From positions 16,671,921-16,735,920 of the forward strand of contig CM055092.1 in assembly GCA_029204225.1 (NCBI GenBank): a stretch of DNA of 64,000 nucleotides, given 5' to 3'. The stretch comes from Diphasiastrum complanatum. Its lineage: Eukaryota > Streptophyta > Lycopodiopsida > Lycopodiales > Lycopodiaceae. The notes under the pieces were generated by a model. The model worked only from the letters and a program-made list of their open reading frames with translations, made no database searches and was not told the origin of the DNA. The translations under genes and the position numbers were made by a program. Each line of letters opens with the position of its first letter. Position 1 is the first letter of the stretch. Shown piece after piece: positions 25,278 through 36,329 of the stretch.

Positions 25278-25898
25278 TTGCATGAGCCACATCCGTTGGT
25301 TAGGTGTCACATCCCATGTGTAGAAGACAGCTCACATGTGTGGAATAAGTTGAAGTAGACGAATTTTGACTTCTAAAAGATTTTCAAGTAGATCTCCATA
25401 TAGAAGGAAAATGGACCAAAAGTGCTCAAAATAGAAGGTTTTGTCCAAGTGTCAGTTTTGCATGATGAATCATCATATGACAAAGCACTTCCACACATGT
25501 GGGATGAAAGGGATGATCAGTACCACGAGCTCTCACTTATTGTATATATAGAGCCACATTTGGCCATAATCAGTGTGAGACACCAATCTTGGTTTTGGAA
25601 GCAATTTTGAGTGATTCTCTCCATTTGTCCACATTTGTTTTGATTGTTTTGAGGTTCTATCAATGTGTACTTGATTTTCAGGTTGGAGTCCAAACTCAGA
25701 CAGTGTTTCACACGTGTGAAACCAGAAAGTACACCTATTTTCAATTAATGATCGTTCTTGTTAGGATTTTTGTTTAAAATTGATCTAGATTGATCTTAAT
25801 CTCAAGTAGATTGATAGATCAAGTAATCTGACAACCAATCCCTCTTGAGGATCAGATTAGGATCCACTCTTGGTCCTTTTTGTACTTTTTTCACACTG
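25278..25898. other. filler with CACATGTG / CACACGTGTG palindromes
   Basis: Unidentified sequence between the inverted LTR and ORF3 copy 2. It holds CACATGTG at 25333-25340, CCACACATGTGGG near 25490 and the perfect palindrome TTTCACACGTGTGAAA at 25706-25721, with a TATATATAG near 25541. Similar CACACGTG sites occur in the copia F LTR and leader, so an LTR remnant is possible. Confidence 0.4.
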
Positions 25899-28440
25899 TC
25901 TGGTCATTTGGATCTTCGTGTACATGGCAGGAAATGCGCGTTCACCCGTAATTGTTGTGGACTTCTCACGTGGGCCCTGATGGCCGCAGGGTCTCTTTCG
26001 AATAACTGCTGACGCCACTCTGGTTGTGGTTGGAGACGGGTAACGCTTGCAGTTCTTTGCCCTTGATTGTCTGCGCAGAAAACGCCGCCTCGAGATGACT
26101 CGTGGAGATACTTTGATAAAAATTCATTAATTTTCTCCTCCATGGACTTTAGTCTTCGGAAGGCCCGGCTGGCAGATATCGTGCGCGAACCTCTGGATGA
26201 TGTGCCTTGGCTCTGGTCTTGCATCTCAGCAGCCGTATCTGTCTGCCCTTGGTCTTGGCCTTTGGACCCTTGATCTGTTTGAGATCCCCCTGTTGCCTGT
26301 TGGCTTTGATCTTAGCTGGTACTAGCCTGTGCAGCGTCAAAATTAGGTGGCAGTGGAAGTACCACGGGGGTGGGCTGGGCCTTCGCGTCCATAAATTTTT
26401 TGCATGCCTTGAGGGCTTGCTTGGCCTGGGCGAGCTCATGCGTTGCGCTTGTCCGATACTTGTTGAACTCTGCCTGGTAGCTATTTAAGGTTTGGCTATA
26501 AACCTGCACCTGATGCCGTAGAAGAGTCATCTCTGATTGAGAAAGCGGCCTTGAGTCTGGTGCAGGTTGAGCTAACCAGACGAGCTTGTTGTCTTGTAGG
26601 GCTTTGACCTCCGTCCCCAGGCGTGTATTCTCTGCTTTCAAAAGGGTAAGTTGCGTCTGGATGGGGGCAAGCCGTTGGGATGCTTTAGTTTGAAGCTCCC
26701 GCATCTTCGTGGAGGCCCGAGTCAGTGCGTTGGACAGGCTTTGGATATATTTGTTGAGGCCCTCCTCCTTCTACTGTAGCTTGGCAATCTCCTGGTGCCC
26801 TGCTTGTTCGTGTTGGTGAGCCAAAATCAGCTCTTGCTGCAGCTTGGTGAGGTCTAGTCGCAGTTGTGTATTATTTGTCGCCAAGTGTAGTACCCTGCTT
26901 TCCAAAATAGTTTTGGCTGCTACCACATCCAGGATGTATTTTTCCAGATTTTGGTACGCTGTCGTTAGGTCCGTGGGAGCAGCCGGTACACTGGCATTGG
27001 CAGGGGCTTGTGTTGTATCGGCCCCGACAACTGGTGGAATCCCGTCGTCATTATCTTCTATTAGGTTCTCATTGGACCTGATGCCATCTGGGGTGGTGGG
27101 ATCAGCTCGATCTGGCGATGGTACAAAAACTGTTTGAACAAATGTCTCATCAGACAAATGTGGCTCGGGGGTTTGAGAAATAATTGTGGAAACAGGGGTG
27201 AGGACGGTTTGTTCGAACGAGAGGATGGGAGGAACAGAGGGAAACTGGAGGGTGGTGTGGAGTATGAAAGAAGGTGAGGATGGAGAAAAAAGTGTCTGGC
27301 GTGGGGGTAAAATATTGATAACTTGCATCCATGCCAGAGTGTCGGGGGACAGTTGTGAATCAGAAGGATTGAATGTGAAAGGAGCAACGGTGGTGGCAGG
27401 AGTGATAGAGGATGCGATGGGATGGACACTAGAAGAGAAGTAGGAGTGGTATCAACAGAAGAAACGGGGATGGAGATAGAAACAAATGTGGATGGAATAG
27501 GAAGGGAAGTAGCGACAATAGAAATCGGAGTGGCTGGTTGCATGGAAGAAGAAGTGGCAGTGGTGGATGGAATGGTTAGTGCGGCAGTGGAGACATGTCT
27601 TCGGGTAACAGGTGGAGATGTGGATATAGAGGCAGCGCCACGCATTCGTTTGCTGGCCGTTGTATTAATAACTACAAGTTGGGAGGAGGTAGATGCTTGA
27701 GATGGTATATAAAGGTTAGTATGTGGCACAAGGGTAGACAGGAGGGATGAGCATTGGAAACCGCGCACTTTCATCTCAAGAAGTGCACAGACAAAGTTAC
27801 ACAACAGGGGGCCTGCTGCGATTCGCTCACGGTTGTTGGGTTTGATGGAGTTGGTTTGTTCTCGAATAAGGAAGCTATGCCAGTAGTATGGCACAACGGA
27901 GGGGTTAGGAAATTCTAGAAAGGATTCCACTATCTGACTCAGTAGCGTAGACTGGATTCTGTCCTTGCAAAATGTTAAAATAATCAGAAAGTTATTCAAC
28001 AGATGCGCAGTCGTCTGAATGACGGGTTCCGTGATAGCTTCTATCAGGTAACCATTGTTAGTCTAGATGGGAATTTTTGATGTGGTTTGGGTGACAAATG
28101 GTTTGATCAGAGCCTTGGCGTGGCGATGGGAGATGACGATCACCGGACATAATGCCAACGATGACCATCGAGTCGACGTCAATCTTGACCTTGTACGTGG
28201 TACCTTGGTACAGGAAGTGGAAACGTGCCCTGTCCTCGTCCCAGGCGGCATCAGCGTGAAGGGCGAGGCCCATGTTAATCTCAGAATGGAAGAGCGCCAG
28301 ATAAAAACCCATTGCCGCTAGAAGTGGGCTGGCTGTCTATAGCCATGGTTGGATCAGAGTGTCAGAGGGTAGAGGCCAAATCTGTGTGGCCTCGGGGATG
28401 TCACGCTGGATCACCTGTTTGGCACCAGAGTCTTCAGAGG
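25899..28440 (-). pseudogene. gypsy C ORF3, copy 2 (N-terminal to linker)
   Basis: This is the main ORF3 of gypsy C. The N-terminal region has QIWPLPSDTLIQPW, then GFYLALFHSEINMGL near 28310 and, after a frameshift, SVVPYYWHSFLIREQ (about 27890). A Ser/Thr/Pro/Ile-rich stretch (27350-27700) and the coiled coil (26312-27100) follow, then the Gln/Ser-rich linker. It is truncated at 25899 near PCTRRSK. Together with the C-terminus of copy 1 the protein would be roughly 950-1000 residues. Several stops and frameshifts are present. It resembles no family I can name. Its place downstream of integrase matches the env-like slot of some plant gypsy elements, but I see no clear membrane anchor. Confidence 0.65.
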
Positions 28441-29527
28441 ATGAGGAGGCATGTTAGCAATGATGATTAGAGGTCGGAAAAGTAAGAAAAACGGTGGAGA
28501 ATGGAAAAAGATGTGGAAACGGTAGAAAATTGAGAATAACGAGTGTTAGAAGACAAGGAGTGTAGTTCAGAGCACAGATCGGTATTCAATAATATCAAAT
28601 GACAACTGGTAGGAAGTTGGTTGCAAATGGAGAACTTGGTAATTTCAAAGTAAATTTTGGCAGAGCTTCACTAGCAAAGGTGACAAATGACTCGAATTCA
28701 GCTCTTATATAGCGGAATTTAGAGTGCGTATTAGGTGAAATTCACTTTCCCTTGCTCAGTTCCATCCAAATTTTGGTAGGCACCTTCTTCACAAAATTCT
28801 AAGACCTCAGGGAAGTCTGCGAGAGTTCACAAGGTGATTTGACTGCTATGCGGAGGTTCTGCGAGGGTTCAGACTGTCTACAAGGGTTCAACTCTCGCAC
28901 AACTTGTTTCTGTGATTGGATTTTCAAGATCAGACCATGTAGGCAGGCTAATTTCACTGCTCTGATTCCATTTAGGCACTTACGAGGGTTGGTAAGATGA
29001 TCTTGATGCTCTACGAGGGTTCTGAAAATTCAGCTTCTAGGAACTCTCGCATACACTAAAAAATGATGATTCCTCCATCAAAAACTTTCGCAGAGATTTT
29101 CATGGATGCATCTAGGTCAGATTTGGTGACTGTTCAATTTTCAAGAGCTATCTCCCAGAGGATCTCAAAAAATCATGAAAAAAGTGCTCTTTTAGAGTGT
29201 TTTTTGACGAGATCTCGAGATTTTCTGATTTTAACTTTTGTAAACTGGTAATCAGTTTCATCCAGGCTTGATCTGACTGTTGGTAGTTCTCTGAAAGTTC
29301 TGATGAATTCTTGGTAGTAGATCCATCAGTCAATCTGATGATCTGCTTCCTTTTTTATCCTATCAAGATCTGGATCCTCCTTGGATTCTGATGGATTTCT
29401 CCAATCTTGCCAGATCTGGCTGAATCTTGATGGATTTAGCTTGATTTGGCTTGATCTCCTTAGATCTAGTGGTGATTGTTGAACAGATTAGTTTTCTGTA
29501 ACGTGCCACCCCCAATCTGGATCTGTC
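28441..29527 (-). other. gypsy C spacer between integrase and ORF3, with CGAGAGTT-type motifs
   Basis: Non-coding by eye. Between 28818 and 29050 the motif TGCGAGRGTTC or its complement GAACTCTCGC recurs about seven times (for example 28818, 28860, 28890, 28981, 29012, 29041). The same motif is scattered in the gypsy leader at 35390-36030. Confidence 0.6.
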
Positions 29528-30420
29528 TCACTGTGGTGGCCAGTACTTGTGCAACCGGCTACCGTTGATGGGTGTGTCGAATGGCGTCCCATCTAGCTTT
29601 TCTAAGTTCACGGCTTCATGATTAAGAATTTCCTTGATCCTATAAGGACCTTCGCCAGTAAATTTTAACTTCCCCTTGATCGCCTTGGTTTTATACATCA
29701 GGACCAAATCTCCTGAACGAAGATCCTTCTTTTGTAATCTGCGATCATGCCAAGCTTTGCATATTTCCTTTTCAGCTGCCAGTGCATGCATGTTTCACAG
29801 ACTTTATGCAGATCTTCATGGCGTAGCTGTAGAGATTTGGACTCATTAAGATGTTGCGCGGTGGCAATCCTTAATGAAGGAACTAAAAACTCTACTGGCA
29901 TCACTGCATCCTAACCATATACCAATTGGAAGGGTGTTTGATCAGTGTTCCCTTTATATGCTGTCCTGAATGCCCACAATGCAGCATGCAACTTGTATTC
30001 CCAATCTGATCTGCTAGCTTCAACTGTTTTCGTGAGCATGCTACACAGGATCTTATTGGATGATTCTGCTTGCCCATTACCACAAGGATAATAGGGCGTA
30101 CTAGTTCTGTGGATCACGAAGAATTTTTCCAACAGGACCTTGATGGTCTCATTGATGAAATGGCTTTCGCGATCACTGACTAGTTCCACCGGGCATCCGA
30201 AGCGCACAATGATATTTTCATTAAGGAACTTGGTAGTGGTCCTAGCATCAGCTACTCTTACTGCCTTGGCTTCGACCCATTTGGTGAGGTAGTCTATGGC
30301 TACGATTATGTATCGAGCCTGGGAACTCCTTGCTGCAGGGTGAATTGGACCAATATAATCCAATTTCCATTTTTCGAACAGTGCTTGGGCTAAGACTGGG
30401 TGCAGTAGATCATAGTTCAA
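29528..30420 (-). pseudogene. gypsy C integrase
   Basis: The core begins FEKWKLDYIGPIHP. The catalytic triad is visible as Asp in IIVAIDYLTKWVEA, Asp in LVSDRESHF and Glu in GNGQAESSNK. WALWAFRTAYKG-like residues and PFQLVYGQ follow. After a stop near 29905 (after the VYG motif) the frame continues with PVEFLVPS and the C-terminal domain (DLVLMYKTKAIKGKLKFTGEGPYRI, ending LHKYWPPQ). The zinc-binding N-terminus is not clear. Only two or three breaks separate it from a whole enzyme. Confidence 0.9.
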
Positions 30421-31735
30421 TCTCGTTGGTCTTTCCCTTGTGAACTACTATCCGAAAATCAAACTCCAACAACATAAGTAGCCATCTTGTGATTCTTCCG
30501 GTTTTGCAAGTTTTATTAGCGAGATAGATCAAGGGTTGATGGTCCGTATAAAAAGCAAAATGTGTGGCCATCAAGTAATGTCGAAATTTCTTAACCGCAT
30601 AGATCATTGCCAGTGCTTCCCGCTCTGTGGTTGAATAGTTCATTTTGGTATCATTGAGCTGTCAGCTCGCAAACCGAATTGGAAAATCCTTTTTGTGTTC
30701 ACCTGGCTGGGTGAAGACTGCTCCAACTGCATACTTTGATGCGTCCGTATGCACGTGAAACTCAATGGACCAACTGGGTGGCCGTAAGATTGGTGCCAAA
30801 ACCAATGCATCCTTAAGCTTTTGGAAAGCTTTTAGGGCTTCGTCATTCCAATGTGAATCCGTTGTGAGTTTGTAGATTGGTCTGGCTAACTCCGCAAAAT
30901 CAAGAATGAAGATCCTATAATAGTTAGCATGACCCATGAAAATGTAGACCTCGCGGATCATCCCCGGTGGTGGTAGATCAATAATGATCCTGATCTTTGA
31001 TAGATCTGTGGCGATCCCATGTCTTGACACTATATGGCCGAGTATCAAGCCATGTGTCACCCAGAATTGACATTTTTCTGGATTCAGGGAGATCTGGTAG
31101 TCGCGGAATTTTTGTAACACCTTCTCCAAATTGGGTAAGTGTTCTGAATCTGGTCCATGCACACACAGAGTGTCCAAGAAAATTTTCAAATTTTTTTGCA
31201 AATAATCTTTGAATGCCGCCTGCATGACTCGCTGGAAAGTACTTGGGGCATTGCAAAGTTCGAATGGCATCACTTTATAGGCATAGATTTCTCATTTCGT
31301 GGCAAATGTTGTCTTGTGCTGGTCCTGGGGGGCTATTTTCACTTGGTTGTAGCCGATGAAGCCGTCCAAAAAACTGTAGGCTTCGGCGCCAGCTACCCTG
31401 TCAAGGACACTTTTCGTAAATGATAAAGAAAAATGGTCCTTTTTGGTTAGCGCCTTCAGATTCACACAGATCCGCATTTTGCCATTCTTCTTGGGTACTA
31501 TAACTATCGGCGATACCCATTCCGTGTGCTCGATCTCGTAAATGAAATCTGCGTCCATCAGCTTTTGCAACTTCTGCTTGGTCAGTTCTGTATAGTTCGG
31601 GTTGCAGCGGTAGTAACGGCTCACCTTGGGGACTGCTCCGTCCACCAAAGGTATGGTATGTTGGACTACTATTGGCGGAATGCCCTTTAGATCACTATAG
31701 CTCCAAGAAAAACAGTCTTTATATTCCATCAACAA
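30421..31735 (-). pseudogene. gypsy C reverse transcriptase and RNase H
   Basis: RT starts at FSWSYSDLKGI (31735) with WVSPIVIVPKKNGKMRICV and SFLDGFIGYNQ. It continues after a stop near 31285 with MPFELCNAPSTFQRVM. The expected catalytic FLDD is FLDT (about 31169-31177), so one essential Asp is lost. RNase H follows with FHVHTDASKYAVGAV, YSTTEREALAMIYAVKKFRHYL and FYTDHQPLIYL. Stops occur at 31285 and near 30650. Confidence 0.9.
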
Positions 31736-33380
31736 GGATCGTAGTCTCTTGAACTGCGTGGGTGTTAACTACTCTCCCACATGCACTATCCTTTCTTCTT
31801 CTCCTGGCTCTACAAGATTCATTGGCTATGCTCACGCAGGTCCCTCAAAGACTTGTTCCGCTGGTGCCTGACTTTGATCAAGTTCTCATTGGGCTTGCGA
31901 CATCATGATTACCACGTCGTCCAAAGTATAATTCTTGAAAGTATCAAGCATCTCGTGAACGGGAGCTCGTCGAGATTCCTCTTTCAGCATATTGATCTTG
32001 GCCCAACTGGTCATTTTTTGTTTTTCTGTCACCTGTGTAGAAGATGACACTGTGTCTGAGTCCAACTGGAGTGACTTCAAGAAATCCAACACCTTCTTTT
32101 TGCCCTTTTTTGTCATTTTGGTGGGTTCATCCTTGTTGTCTTTCTTCAGGATTGCTGTGACATTTGCCTCATGGTTGCGAATATCAACGTCTACTGTAGC
32201 TATCGCCTCTTCAAGTAGGTCACTCCATCTGATTACCTGGTTATAGCATTGCTTCAACCGATTCTTCTTATTCACAGGTGCCTTGGGTGGATTGATCCTT
32301 GAGACTTTCGCCATAGCAGACTTTTGTGGTGGTTGAGCTGGTACCTTCTTGGTTCTGTAACGATCTGGGTCCATGTGATGTAGGACCTGTTCATCAGTCA
32401 GCTCAACCTCCTTATTATAAGTTAGAGCATGTTGCCAAGGGACTAGATCATCGTCCACCAGGTTCTCAATAGGCTCCACTGACAGCCATGCTATGTTTAT
32501 CATATTCACCCCAAATGTAATTGGTGTGTCCATAGTGTAACATTTGGGTGAAGTGTCTGTTCTGGATCTGATTCATATTGACATGCCTGGCAGTCAATAG
32601 TTGCTAATGTGTCTGTCCATCTCATGACATCCGTCTCTAAATGATAGTGACCTCCCTTGGCTGGCCTTGGGCAATCCATCGTATGATCTGTCGTGGATGA
32701 TCCGTCATCAGCCTTGGGTGCAATAGGTTTCACCGCCCATGTGGTTGGATCAACCTTTACAACCTGTTCTCTATTCTTGAAGGTGAGTTTCCCTGCACCC
32801 CTATTGTGTACTACTTGCACAGTCCTCAACCATGGTCTTCCCAGTAAGACTCAGTATGCAGATGGAGATTTAGGTATATCCATGACTAGAAAAGTAATCA
32901 CAAACTGCATGTCTGCTATCTTGACGGGGATATCGGCAACTACACCTTTTGGTTTCACACAGGATTGATCTACTAGCTTGATGGCGAATCTTGCTGGCTT
33001 CAATCCTTGTAGACCCCATTTTTCATATATAAAGTAGTGGAGATCAGATTGACACCCGATCCTCCATCTACCACTATCGCCTCGTCCTCGTATCTCTTGT
33101 GTTTGATTGGCAAAGTGATGTTGTGTTCCTAACTTTCTCATGCTGCTCCAATGTGGAGGACGTTATTTGTCTCATCATAGCCCGCACAATATATGGGCTC
33201 AGGCGCTACTGGCTCCTCATCTGATTTGGCCCATTCAGCTAGAAGGCTTTTCGCTTGTGGTGCAATCCGTAGTAGTTCTTCGAGTGATAAACTAATATGG
33301 CTTGACAATAAAAGTGTGAGCCTTTCAGTGCGTGGTTCCTCGGGCTCCACCATGTGAAAAGGTGGTTCATGTTGATACAA
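31736..33380 (-). pseudogene. gypsy C protease and protease-RT linker
   Basis: The minus strand near 33040-33100 encodes DEAIVVDGGSGVNLIST, a retropepsin active site of the type found in plant gypsy. Downstream are EKWGLQGLKP, the DIPVKIADMQFVITFLVMDI segment and, after a stop, VLLGRPWLRTVQVV (about 32835). A charged linker (31886-32533, rich in Lys/Asp) and a Leu-rich part at 33138-33380 flank it. Several frameshifts are present. Confidence 0.8.
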
Positions 33381-33699
33381 CCGATCATTCTGATCAGTGT
33401 GCAGTGGTGAGCCCGTTTGCGGTTCCCGTTCGACGCCGCCTGGAGGTTCCGTGAGATGGTCTCTTTCTTGCTCTTTTTCCTCCGCTTGTGCTTTCTATAC
33501 CCAGTGTCTTATTTTCTGGTACTGTCTTCTCTCTTCCCTCACATTTGGATATGGCACTGAAGTTGAGGGTTGGCCGTCAGTGACCGATGGTGGTGGTGAG
33601 GGAGCCACTTCCTTCCTCTTCTGTGCTCGCGTAACAACTAACATAGGAGCGTGGAATTATCGACCTTCCGATGGCATCCCCGCTGGAACTGCTGGTTGC

Positions 33700-35160
33700 T
33701 GTATGGCAACGAGGTTAAGAGGTGCACTGGTTCCAGGTTTAAATGGACAATTCTTGTAATAGTGTCCATAACCGCATTCTCGGTAGGAGGTTGTATATTG
33801 TCCCTTGTAGGGACATTCTGCTATTCTGTGTCCTTCGCCGCATGCCTAGCAGCCATAATTTCTTCCGCCTTGGTGCTGAATTTCTTCCGCCTTGGCCAAA
33901 ACATATTCATTTATGACAGGTTCCATAAATGGTTCATCTAGTCCATACCATTGCTGCTGCTCAGGTTGAGGTGGCATTTGCATCTCTGGTTTTGCTGCTG
34001 TCAGGTTTACATGGGCCACTTGTTGATTGGCTGGCCCTGGTGGAGCAGGTAAGGCCATACATTGTGGTTGATTTGGTGCGCCGTACCTTGGTGCCGCGTT
34101 GGGTGACCCTTGATGATAAGGATAGGAAGTCTAGTAAGGACTTCTAATCTATTGAACAATCTAGGGATTAAATAGACAGAATGCCGTATCGTGCGATGTT
34201 GCATTGCACAGATGGCAGAATCTATGTGTCAGTCTTAGATTTTGCTTTAGGACTGGACACTCGTTTGTTGTATGGTTTTGCGTGCATACTAAACACAATA
34301 CATTCTCCTGTCGAGGATATTGCAGCTGGTTTGGTTCCGGTTGATGTGGAGTTACTGTTACAGTTCCTTGTAAGGCTTTCAGTTTTTGGTCAAACTGCGC
34401 CGTAAGTTGCTCCATCTGTTGTTTGTGTAATTTTGTCATTTGCTCCAACAACCGTTCTAAGGATAGAGTGGATGCGTTTGATGATGATGATGTGATCCAG
34501 GGAGTAGGAGTGTGGGTGGAAGGATATTCGTCGTCAGATCCCTCATCCTCTTTCCTGATGGCATCTTCCATAGCTTCTTGTAGAGTAGCGTACTGCTCCC
34601 GTCGTTTCAGTTCTCTTCTGATGCTTCGTGGTAGTCCAGCTAGGAACCACATGATCATCGCATGATCGGGAGTCAGGGCTGCACTGCACTCAGATCGTAG
34701 ATGTTTGACCCATTCAATATAGTCCCGGACCCTTTCTCGTTTACCCATCTTGACTTTGCTCAACAGGAGAAACGGGTCTTCCGGGAACCTCATTGGTTTA
34801 AAGCGCGTAATGAGAGCCACTTTAACTGCTTCCTAGGTGGATTTCTCTTCCTTTGATAGGTTGAAAAACCAATCTTGAGCCATTGCTAGTAAGGACATAG
34901 GGAATAGCATCAGCTTCTCCGCAGGTGTCCGTTCGCCATAGATTTCACAAGCTTTCTCGTAGATCTAGAGGAATCGGATGGGATCTGATGATCCATCGTA
35001 TTTTGGTATCTCCATCCATGGTGCTCTCTGAACTGCTTGCAAGGGAGTGACAAGTACGGGTTGGCCCATTGGATCCATTGGTGTTGGTTCCGGTTATGGC
35101 TCTTGTTGCACATCTGCTAATCTGGGAAGGTGTGGTGCCTGATTTTCTATCCTTCATGCT
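33700..35160 (-). pseudogene. gypsy C gag with zinc knuckles
   Basis: The Retrotrans_gag domain reads MEIPKYDGSSDPIRF ... AQDWFFNLS ... VALITRFKPMRFPEDP ... LRSECSAALTPDHAMIMWFLAGLP with two in-frame stops upstream of 34820. A glutamine-rich coil follows (QMTKLHKQQMEQLTAQFD). CLVCTQNHTTNEC and CHLCNATSHDTAFC are zinc-knuckle-like. Further knuckles (ACGEGHRIAECP, one Cys context broken by a stop, and CGYGHYYKNCP) lie near 33760-33850. So three to four knuckles are arranged in two groups. Confidence 0.85.
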
Positions 35161-36311
35161 ATTGATCATCCCGATCTCAGATTCATCCGATGGTGGGTTC
35201 CAAAGTGATTGGGTCCTGCTTATACAGTAGGATGCAGTCTGGATCTTCAAGGATCTAATCGATCTGATCGGTCGGAAGTAAATTTTAGGCCTTTTACGGT
35301 GGTTTTTCCTTGATAACTTTTTACTCCTTGCACTAATTGACCTGAGATTTTGACAGTAGCTGGATTTGATGCAGATCTTTCCATTGATCTTGTCTGCAAG
35401 GGTTATCTTGTGTGAGGGTTGGTTGTGCAAGGGTTCTTTAGCTATTTTTGTAGGTAAAAAACTTGATATCTTTCAGATCTCTGGGAAGTAACTCTCGCAA
35501 GGTTCACAGTAGCTGGATCTGGGTCAAATCTCACTATAGAATTCTTTGCGAGAGTTAACTCTCACAAGAAGTGAAAATTTCACTGTCTTCGAGGGTTCAA
35601 AACCACTTTTTTGGCTTGATCTTCACCAGATCTTCACACTAACTCTCGCAGGCTTCATCACTGATGTAAATTGCCGTTCTGAATTGATTGAGAGGGTATG
35701 TGAGAGTTCTTACTGGAAGGATTTGCTGGATCTTCTCTTTTTAGTGATTTTTTAGCACTTAAATCCAATTTTTTGCTCACTGGAATCAGACTAACTCTTG
35801 CAACCTCTTTTGTGTCCTGGTCTCACTGAGATGAAACTTTAGAGGACTTTGTGAGAGTTCTTATGAAGATTTGAATTTTTTTTGGATTTTTTCAAAGGCT
35901 TTTTGAATTTTTTATGATTTTTCTCTGATTTTTATAATCTGCTTGGAACTAACTCTCGCAGGCTTCTATGCAGGTCTGGGACAGTACCCTGGAGTTGTTG
36001 CCAGTCATGCAAGGGTTAATTCTCACTGATTCTGGAGATATAAAAATCTGATGAGATTTTAAGCCCTTTTTCCCTCCAAAATACAGATTGGTGTGTTTTT
36101 TGGGTTTTTTGGCTAGTTGGTTTGGGTTTCAAGGCCTTAGAGGCTGTTCAGGGCCTCCTCTACCCTCTCACACCTCTTCCGTTGGCTATGAACAGTCCAA
36201 ACACAAAAAAATACAGAAAACTAACTCTAAACACCCAAAAATCTACCTAAAACTACTCTAAAAAGCAAGAAAATAGCTAAAATGCAGCTAAACTAGTTAG
36301 TGGACACCTAT
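35161..36311 (-). other. gypsy C leader with dispersed CTCTCGC motifs
   Basis: Non-coding leader between primer site and gag. AACTCTCGCA and its complement recur about ten times between 35390 and 36030 (for example 35492, 35548, 35642, 35951), some as close inverted pairs such as GCGAGAGTTAACTCTC near 35549. Confidence 0.65.
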
Positions 36312-36328
36312 CTCCGGCAACGGCGCCA
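36312..36328 (-). other. gypsy C primer binding site (tRNA-Asp)
   Basis: The minus strand reads TGGCGCCGTTGCCGGAG one base from the 5' LTR. This complements the 3' end of plant tRNA-Asp(GUC), a primer known for several plant gypsy lineages. Confidence 0.85.
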
Positions 36329-36329
36329 C

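Noticed and set aside
22041-28440. ORF3 as a host gene inserted in gypsy C
   Set aside because: The same ORF is next to the LTR in three copies and both orientations, so it belongs to the element.
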